Source: DASYPP01 sp036006525 (GTDB lineage: Bacteria; Gemmatimonadota; Gemmatimonadetes; Gemmatimonadales; GWC2-71-9). Taken from it: a stretch of 5,375 nt of DNA. Each line of letters begins with the position of its first letter. Positions within the stretch are counted from its first letter, which is position 1. A program made the position numbers and the translations under genes. The stretch is from NCBI GenBank assembly GCA_036006525.1, contig DASYPP010000027.1, positions 1-5,375 of the forward strand. Direction: 5' to 3'. The notes beneath the pieces were generated by a model that was not told where the DNA came from, did no database searches, and worked only from the letters and a program-made list of their open reading frames with translations. Shown one piece after another: positions 1-5,375 of the stretch.

Positions 1-176
1 AGCTGGGCGGAACCGATGGTATAGCGCGCCGTGGCACGCGCGGAGCGCGACGGGGACTGGAGGTGTCGCTGCTGTCCCGCCGCTGAACAGAGCGGGATCG
101 TGGTTCCAACCAGGGCCAAACCCAGGGTCAGCACAACCACAGTCGACGTGGGAGTCCGGCGCAAGATTCGAGGCAC
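1..176 (-). CDS. Exported protein of unknown function, N-terminal part only (runs off left edge)
   Basis: The visible 58 codons begin MPRILRRTPTS and continue into a hydrophobic stretch (about residues 12-29, TVVVLTLGLALVGTTIPL), then a small-residue region CSAAGQQ. This is the n-, h- and c-region layout of a Sec signal peptide, so the product is probably exported. Cleavage is likely near SAA-GQ. Cys30 is present, but the preceding Ile-Pro-Leu is not a good lipobox, so a lipoprotein is less likely. The GTG start was chosen because GGAG lies 6 bases upstream and the signal peptide begins right there. The frame stays open to the window edge. The gene starts 16 bp after the stop of the upstream secreted-protein gene, which suggests translation from the same mRNA. 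The mature part seen (from about residue 35) is short, basic and matches no family I know. Export is fairly sure; function is unknown. Confidence 0.72.
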   Translation of the reverse strand, partial: MPRILRRTPTSTVVVLTLGLALVGTTIPLCSAAGQQRHLQSPSRSARATARYTIGSAQ

Positions 177-182
177 GGGATT

Positions 183-186
183 CTCC
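183..186 (-). promoter_or_regulatory. Ribosome binding site deciding a GTG start
   Basis: On the minus strand this reads GGAG, 6 bases before the GTG at 176. It supports the start of the edge gene, which has no suitable ATG. Confidence 0.6.
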
Positions 187-192
187 GGCTGG

Positions 193-1059
193 TCAGTTAC
201 GCGGGCTGGGTGACCGCAGCGCGGCGGGGAGGTTGAGCCGTTGCCCTCGCGCTTTGCCCAGCAGGAGCACCACTCCACCCCAATCAATGAAGATCTCGTT
301 GCGGCCATTCTTCAGCATTCGAACCCCAGACGGGTAACGACGGATGACCGTGACGCTATCCCGCCCGAGCAGGGTCCAGCGGAGTTCGGAATCTGCTTCA
401 CCGGTCCCCAGGATACGCTGGTCTTCCAGTGGGAACAGAGCGCCGGCCACCATCGGGATCTCTACCTTGAGCGTGTCCGGACCTGGTTCCGCGCCTGCGT
501 CGCTGCTGACTGATTGGCTGTCCGGAGTCGAGCCGATGCCGGGCCGCTCCGAGGAGCGGTCACCGGGGGCAGGATCCGGTTCGAGCATGGCCAGCAGGGA
601 ATCCGGGCTGACTCGTCCCATGGTGATGGGCCGAGCGCGATACTTGAAGTCGTCGAACCCGCGCCAGCCGGTGTTGTTGCTGTATTCCAGCCGGGTGCAC
701 TCGGCGCGCGCCAGCAGCGGGTTGCGATCGCAGTGCAGCTTCATGACCACGTAGCCCCGGTACTGGTCGCCATCGGACGCGGCGGTTTCATGCAACTGGC
801 CGGTCGCGGGAGTCCAGATGGACTCGACTCTCAGATGGATCTGAGCCACAACCTGGAGGTTGCCCTCGGGTCCCTGGGAAAGGGTGCAGGGACCTTCGAA
901 GCTGAATGATTGCTCGGTGCCGCCGGGCAGCTCGGTTGCGGTGAGGAGCCTGAGCCGGTGACAATCGGTCTGCCAGCGATTCTGGGCAACCGCGGCAGGG
1001 GTCATCGCCAGCAGGGCAGCCAGGCAGGCCGCTGGGGTCCGACGGAATTGGATTCTCAT
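193..1059 (-). CDS. Secreted protein of unknown function (288 aa)
   Basis: The protein opens with a clear Sec signal peptide: basic MRIQFRRTP, hydrophobic ACLAALLAMTPAA, and an AVA-Q cleavage site after about residue 25, so it is exported to the periplasm or beyond. The start is well supported: GGGAG lies 7 bases upstream on the minus strand. The mature protein has two parts. An N-terminal region (about 27-150) carries four cysteines (33, 58, 110, 121) that could form two disulfides. A C-terminal region (about 195-280) looks beta-rich. A Pro/Ser/Asp/Glu-rich, probably disordered linker (about 158-195) joins them. There is no transmembrane helix after the signal peptide and no recognisable catalytic motif. 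It sits 102 bp after the 429-aa gene and 16 bp before the next exported-protein gene, so an operon is likely. I do not recognise the family. That it is a real gene and is exported is well supported; function is unknown. Confidence 0.8.
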   Translation of the reverse strand: MRIQFRRTPAACLAALLAMTPAAVAQNRWQTDCHRLRLLTATELPGGTEQSFSFEGPCTLSQGPEGNLQVVAQIHLRVESIWTPATGQLHETAASDGDQYRGYVVMKLHCDRNPLLARAECTRLEYSNNTGWRGFDDFKYRARPITMGRVSPDSLLAMLEPDPAPGDRSSERPGIGSTPDSQSVSSDAGAEPGPDTLKVEIPMVAGALFPLEDQRILGTGEADSELRWTLLGRDSVTVIRRYPSGVRMLKNGRNEIFIDWGGVVLLLGKARGQRLNLPAALRSPSPRN

Positions 1060-1161
1060 TCCGGTGCTCCCTTGGATTCATTCCAGTAAACGACAATCGG
1101 TCCCCAGCGGGGCCATGCCTTTTTGGTCCCGTGATCCCGTGAGCTGAGATCGGCTCTCCTA

Positions 1162-2451
1162 TCAATGCAGCAGCACTTCTATCCACGGCGACCAGTCACA
1201 GGAGCCGTGGCGCATTCGAATCCGATAGCTCCCGGGCCCCGGGGTCACGATCCCTTTCCCCTGGGCGTCGACCAGCGGGCCGCGGCGTCGGGGGGGCGCC
1301 ACGGGTTCCCAGGTGAAGGTTCGTCCGCTCACCAGCTTCCGCTCCAATGCCAGCTCGAGGTTGCCGAGCGATTGTCCGGTCCCGGCGATGACTTCCAGCG
1401 GGATGCTCCCACCCCGATAGTTACCGCCGTTGGTCGGCTGAGCCACAATCGGAACCACGCACCGGGTGTGGCCGGTGGTGGGTCCAGCCAGGATCGGCTG
1501 CTGGGCCATCACTGGACCGGATCCACCCAGGTGCATTGGTGGATTCGGGCATCCGGGCGGGTTGCCCTGGTAGGTCGTCACATCGCAAAGCGGGAGGATG
1601 ACGGAGGCTTGCCCGGCGCGGTTAGTCACCACGACGGTCACTCGCCGGTTGCCGGCATCGGGCAGCTTCGACCAGGTGAGCGACTGGCTCCACATGCTCC
1701 CGTTGGGAACCGTGGCCACGATACGAGCCGCAGCGGAGGGCTGCCCGGCGGTTACTGCCAGTACCCTGGTCACGGGGGAACCACTGATCGAAACGATGAG
1801 CCGTTGAGGTTCGGCGAGCCGGCTATTGGGTGGGAGATAGACCAGGAAGTGTTTGTCCACCTGGGCAATCACCGGCGGAGCCACAATGGGGATCTGGAAT
1901 ACCTCTGTTGCGATCACAGCCCCGACCCGGAACGGGTTGCTGATGTTGTAGTCGCCTCCGAGCGCCGGCTGGCTATGGGCGTCGTCGAAGTCAGTCTGGT
2001 AGCGGCGGATCACGATGCGAAGCGTCCCAGCCGCATCGAAGTGGACGCGAGGGAGATCGAGATCCAGCGTAGAACCGACATAGTTCCTGACCACACCGCA
2101 CTCGCCGGTCGTGTGGGGCGGGCCGAGCCCCATTGCGGTTGGCCGCATTGATCCGGCAGGTGAGGAGAACCTGGGAACCAGGCTGGTGAGCAGATCGAGC
2201 GACCAGGCCGCCAGGCATGCCGGTCCCCCGATTCGCGAGATCTCCACGTCGAATGCGACCGGGGGCTGGACATCGGTAATGACCGGGGACTCGATCCGGA
2301 TCCGGGTGGTGGCCAGGGAGGTAAGCACGACCAACGTGTCCGGCTGGACCTGGCCGCCCATGCTCCCGGGAGCGGTCTGAGCGGTGCCCGGTGCCGTAAG
2401 TGTTGAACTGGCAAGCCATAACAACATGGCGTGACGCTGGTGCAAGGCCAC
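1162..2451 (-). CDS. Secreted beta-rich protein of unknown function (429 aa), possibly Ig/FN3-like
   Basis: The GTG at 2451 was chosen as start because GGAG lies 6 bases upstream and a short signal peptide follows: MALHQRHA, hydrophobic MLLWLASSTLTA, and a probable cut after PGTAQ (residue 25). An ATG 24 bases further in lacks a ribosome binding site and would remove the charged n-region. The mature protein alternates short hydrophobic strands with Pro/Gly turns and has little obvious helix. Stretches such as RLIVSISG (218-225) and RRVTVVVTNRAGQASVILPL (269-288) look like beta-sandwich strands. The C-terminus (GSYRIRMRH...CDWSPWIEVLL, 407-428) ends like many fibronectin-III or Ig-type domains. 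Six cysteines (79, 118, 289, 301, 331, 418) suggest disulfides. The region around 298-320 is Pro/Gly-rich and linker-like. No catalytic motif, sorting signal or membrane anchor is seen. It is probably the first gene of the minus-strand cluster. A surface or periplasmic structural or binding role is a guess from fold alone. Confidence 0.75.
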   Translation of the reverse strand: MALHQRHAMLLWLASSTLTAPGTAQTAPGSMGGQVQPDTLVVLTSLATTRIRIESPVITDVQPPVAFDVEISRIGGPACLAAWSLDLLTSLVPRFSSPAGSMRPTAMGLGPPHTTGECGVVRNYVGSTLDLDLPRVHFDAAGTLRIVIRRYQTDFDDAHSQPALGGDYNISNPFRVGAVIATEVFQIPIVAPPVIAQVDKHFLVYLPPNSRLAEPQRLIVSISGSPVTRVLAVTAGQPSAAARIVATVPNGSMWSQSLTWSKLPDAGNRRVTVVVTNRAGQASVILPLCDVTTYQGNPPGCPNPPMHLGGSGPVMAQQPILAGPTTGHTRCVVPIVAQPTNGGNYRGGSIPLEVIAGTGQSLGNLELALERKLVSGRTFTWEPVAPPRRRGPLVDAQGKGIVTPGPGSYRIRMRHGSCDWSPWIEVLLH

Positions 2452-2457
2452 AAAGGT

Positions 2458-2461
2458 CTCC
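2458..2461 (-). promoter_or_regulatory. Ribosome binding site deciding a GTG start
   Basis: On the minus strand this reads GGAG, 6 bases before the GTG at 2451. It favours that GTG over the far-upstream ATG at 2685 and the downstream ATG at 2427. Confidence 0.55.
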
Positions 2462-2620
2462 GGTTCTGTTTCCGGTGAAGAACGTGGGTTGAGCGCGATC
2501 GGGGCCAGGACGCAGCTTGGCTGGCACCCGGGTGGGGCAGGGATTTCGGTCGTTCGATGCAGTGAATGGACTGGGGATGTCTCCCGGCAGGACCTCGGCA
2601 GGAAGGACCAGGCCAGCGGG

Positions 2621-2648
2621 TTGACTTGGTAGGCTAAGCGGTTAATTT
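2621..2648 (+). promoter_or_regulatory. Weak sigma70-like promoter candidate for fusA-tuf
   Basis: TTGACT (2621-2626) is followed after 16 bases by TAATTT (2643-2648). The -35 matches five of six consensus bases; the -10 matches only three of six, at positions 1, 2 and 6. It lies in a locally AT-richer patch of the divergent gap and faces fusA. If used, it would give a leader of about 280 bases carrying all the hairpins ahead of fusA. This rests on motif match alone. Confidence 0.25.
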
Positions 2649-2665
2649 TGCGGGGCTTCGGAGGA

Positions 2666-2681
2666 TTGGGGGTCACCCCAA
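2666..2681. promoter_or_regulatory. Palindrome, possible operator
   Basis: TTGGGG-GTCA-CCCCAA is a perfect 6-bp inverted repeat with a 4-base centre. It lies about 18 bases downstream of the rightward promoter candidate. It could bind a dimeric regulator or form a small hairpin in the leader. No T-run follows on either strand, so it is not an intrinsic terminator. A chance palindrome remains possible. Confidence 0.3.
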
Positions 2682-2840
2682 ACACTCAGAAGCGACATCG
2701 GGCCGCGTGACCGGTTGGCTCCTCAGTATCAGAGCCGCTGCCAGCCACCTCCGGCCTCCCAAAAACACGCTAAGGGGCTCGCGGAGAGTCCTCGTCGCAG
2801 GGCGAAAGCCCGGACGTGCGCGGAGCGAAACCACCGGAGC

Positions 2841-2863
2841 CGGGCAGAGACGCCCGACCTACC
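2841..2863 (-). repeat. REP-like unit 1 (GTAG then palindrome, minus orientation)
   Basis: Read on the minus strand, GTAG (2862-2859) and two bases are followed by CGGGC, a 6-base loop and GCCCG. It mirrors the plus-strand unit 26 bases away, so the two GTAG ends face each other. Confidence 0.4.
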
Positions 2864-2866
2864 CGG

Positions 2867-2885
2867 AACGGTCGCCCCGTTTTTT
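2867..2885 (+). terminator. Terminator-like hairpin with T-run inside the fusA leader
   Basis: AACGG-TCGCC-CCGTT forms a 5-bp stem, extendable by two G-U pairs, and runs directly into a T-run (six T in all at 2880-2885). The stem is short for an intrinsic terminator, so strength is doubtful. Since it precedes fusA by about 50 bases, it could block read-through, act as an attenuator, or simply be the centre of the surrounding repeat. Confidence 0.3.
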
Positions 2886-2890
2886 CGTTG

Positions 2891-2913
2891 GTAGCGCAGG
2901 CGTTTCGCCTGCG
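2891..2913 (+). repeat. REP-like unit 2 (GTAG then perfect palindrome, plus orientation)
   Basis: GTAG (2891-2894) is followed at once by CGCAGGCG-TTT-CGCCTGCG, an uninterrupted 8-bp stem with a 3-base loop. It ends 21 bases before the fusA ATG, close enough to affect ribosome access or mRNA stability. Confidence 0.45.
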
Positions 2914-2934
2914 AACACAAGAGACCCGAAGACT

Positions 2935-5034
<2,100 letters not shown>

Positions 5035-5038
5035 CTGC

Positions 5039-5113
5039 GTGAGAAGTAAGAAGTGAGCAGGAACAGCGGTGAGTGTCGTGAGATCCGGAAGAGAGAACCT
5101 TCTTACTTCTCAC
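5039..5113. repeat. Perfect 15-bp inverted repeat in the fusA-tuf spacer
   Basis: GTGAGAAGTAAGAAG (5039-5053) is the exact reverse complement of 5099-5113, with a 45-base loop. It begins 4 bases after the fusA stop. On a fusA-tuf transcript it would form a strong stem. No T-run follows, so it is more likely an RNA processing or stability element, or an inserted repeat, than a terminator. Confidence 0.7.
5040..5060 (+). repeat. Heptamer array, left arm (TRAGMAG x3)
   Basis: Three consecutive 7-base units: TGAGAAG, TAAGAAG, TGAGCAG. They are the same family, in opposite orientation, as the four units at 5099-5126. Confidence 0.55.
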
Positions 5114-5126
5114 CTCTCACCTCTTA
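5099..5126 (-). repeat. Heptamer array, right arm (CYTCTYA x4 on the plus strand)
   Basis: Four consecutive 7-base units: CTTCTTA, CTTCTCA, CCTCTCA, CCTCTTA. Only pyrimidine positions 2 and 6 vary. The period is exact, as in the short tandem heptamer repeats described in some bacterial genomes. The array ends 39 bases before tuf. Confidence 0.6.
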
Positions 5127-5165
5127 CTGAGATACTGAACGCAGCATTTAATCGGAGTTGAAGAA

Positions 5166-5375
5166 ATGGCCAAAGCCAAGTTTGAGCGGACCAAGCCGCA
5201 CGTGAACGTCGGGACGATCGGGCACGTGGACCATGGGAAGACGACGCTGACGGCGGCGCTGACCAAGGTGTCGGCGGACAAGGGATTCGGGACCAAGTAC
5301 ATCTCGTACGACCAGGTGGCGAAGGCGTCGGAGAGCCAGGGGCGGCGGGACCCGACCAAGATCCTGACGATCGCG
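5166..5375 (+). CDS. tuf: Elongation factor Tu (EF-Tu), first 70 codons (runs off right edge)
   Basis: EF-Tu is the GTPase that brings aminoacyl-tRNA to the ribosomal A site. The N-terminus MAKAKFERTKPHVNVGTIGH is classical, and the P-loop GHVDHGKT is at residues 19-26. The ATG at 5166 has GGAG at 5154-5157, 8 bases upstream. Only the start of the GTPase domain is visible; about 325 further residues would be expected. The switch I region is unusual: after YDQ (48-50) it reads VAKASESQGRRDPTKILTIA, where E. coli EF-Tu has IDNAPEEKARGITIN. The segment is therefore about four residues longer and lacks RGIT, although the Thr before Ile (Thr68) appears to keep the position of the Mg/gamma-phosphate Thr. 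I recall this variant from Gemmatimonadota EF-Tu. Downstream of fusA and in the same direction, it is probably partly co-transcribed with it. Confidence 0.97.
   Translation, partial: MAKAKFERTKPHVNVGTIGHVDHGKTTLTAALTKVSADKGFGTKYISYDQVAKASESQGRRDPTKILTIA

Larger units (their letters stand above)
2793..2913. repeat. REP/BIME-like hairpin cluster in the fusA leader
   Basis: Four stem-loops are packed into about 120 bases. First is CGTC..GGGC-GAAA-GCCC..GACG (2793-2816), with a GNRA-type loop. Second is CGGGC-AGAGAC-GCCCG (2841-2856). Third is AACGG-TCGCC-CCGTT (2867-2881). Fourth is CGCAGGCG-TTT-CGCCTGCG (2895-2913), a perfect 8-bp stem. The second and fourth are each flanked by GTAG, on opposite strands and facing each other; CTACC (2859-2863) and GGTAG (2890-2894) can also pair, enclosing the third hairpin. 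A GTAG tetranucleotide before a short palindrome, in inverted pairs, is the layout of REP elements mobilised by RAYT (Y1-type) transposases. I recall similar GTAGCGCAGGCG-type intergenic repeats in Verrucomicrobia and related groups. Copy number cannot be judged from one window. Confidence 0.5.
2452..2934. other. Divergent intergenic region between the secreted-protein cluster and fusA
   Basis: This 483-bp gap separates leftward from rightward genes and must hold promoters for both. The part nearest the leftward gene (2452-2620) shows nothing I can name. The middle (2621-2681) has one weak rightward promoter candidate and one palindrome. The part next to fusA (2793-2913) is a hairpin cluster resembling paired REP elements. 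Open frames cross the gap on both strands, but they lack ribosome binding sites and protein-like sequence, as expected in GC-rich DNA. Confidence 0.7.

Noticed and set aside
85..97. Lipobox around Cys30 of the edge gene
   Set aside because: The residues before the Cys (Ile-Pro-Leu) do not match the usual small-residue lipobox; ordinary signal peptidase cleavage after SAA fits better.
1078..1116. 12-codon minus-strand reading frame in the 102-bp gap between the two secreted-protein genes
   Set aside because: Too short, with no clear ribosome binding site and no resemblance to a leader peptide.
1165..2151. 328-aa open frame on the plus strand opposite the 429-aa gene
   Set aside because: Low-complexity Gly/Arg/His-rich composition and no ribosome binding site; the opposite strand has a signal peptide and protein-like sequence.
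2452..2685. Longer form (507 aa) of the 429-aa secreted protein from an ATG at 2685
   Set aside because: The extra 78 residues are Pro/Arg-rich with no domain and would bury the signal peptide; the GTG at 2451 has a good GGAG site.
2707..2934. N-terminal extension of EF-G from an in-frame GTG
   Set aside because: The added 76 residues come from the hairpin repeats, have no EF-G homology, and the ATG at 2935 gives the normal family N-terminus and length.
5039..5113. Intrinsic terminator between fusA and tuf
   Set aside because: The stem is strong, but the loop is 45 bases and no T-run follows the right arm, so it does not fit a Rho-independent terminator.
5117..5359. 80-aa open frame antisense to tuf
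   Set aside because: It overlaps the unmistakable EF-Tu coding sequence and the heptamer repeats.

Overview
The window is GC-rich bacterial DNA that most resembles Gemmatimonadota. This is an inference from recalled protein similarity, not from a search. The main clue is the EF-Tu N-terminus at the right edge. Its switch I region reads ASESQGRRDPTKILTI instead of the usual APEEKARGITI, which I associate with that phylum. Exported proteins with signal peptides ending in ..AQ fit the same picture.

Left half (1-2451, all on the minus strand): three consecutive genes, each apparently encoding an exported protein. In transcription order they are a 429-aa beta-rich secreted protein (1162-2451), a 288-aa secreted protein (193-1059), and the start of a third exported protein that runs off the left edge (1-176). 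The last gap is only 16 bp, no terminator is visible in either gap, and each start has a GGAG-type ribosome binding site, so they look like one operon. I recognise no family for any of them. Two of the three use GTG starts; the edge gene is easy to miss because it is both partial and GTG-initiated.

Middle (2452-2934): a 483-bp divergent intergenic region. It holds a small palindrome, a weak sigma70-like promoter candidate facing right, and a compact cluster of hairpins directly in front of fusA. Two of these hairpins carry a GTAG tetranucleotide and face each other, the layout of paired REP elements (BIME-like). Between them lies a short hairpin followed by a T-run.

Right half (2935-5375, plus strand): fusA, complete (699 aa, canonical EF-G), then the first 70 codons of tuf (EF-Tu). 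These two GTPases drive translation elongation: EF-Tu delivers aminoacyl-tRNA and EF-G translocates the ribosome. The rpsL-rpsG genes that commonly precede fusA in the str operon are not upstream here. The 131-bp fusA-tuf spacer contains degenerate heptamer arrays in opposite orientation that give a perfect 15-bp stem.

No rRNA, tRNA, CRISPR array, transposase gene or phage gene is seen. The core genes are ordinary; the interest lies in the repeats around fusA, the unusual EF-Tu switch I, and the unassigned exported-protein cluster.
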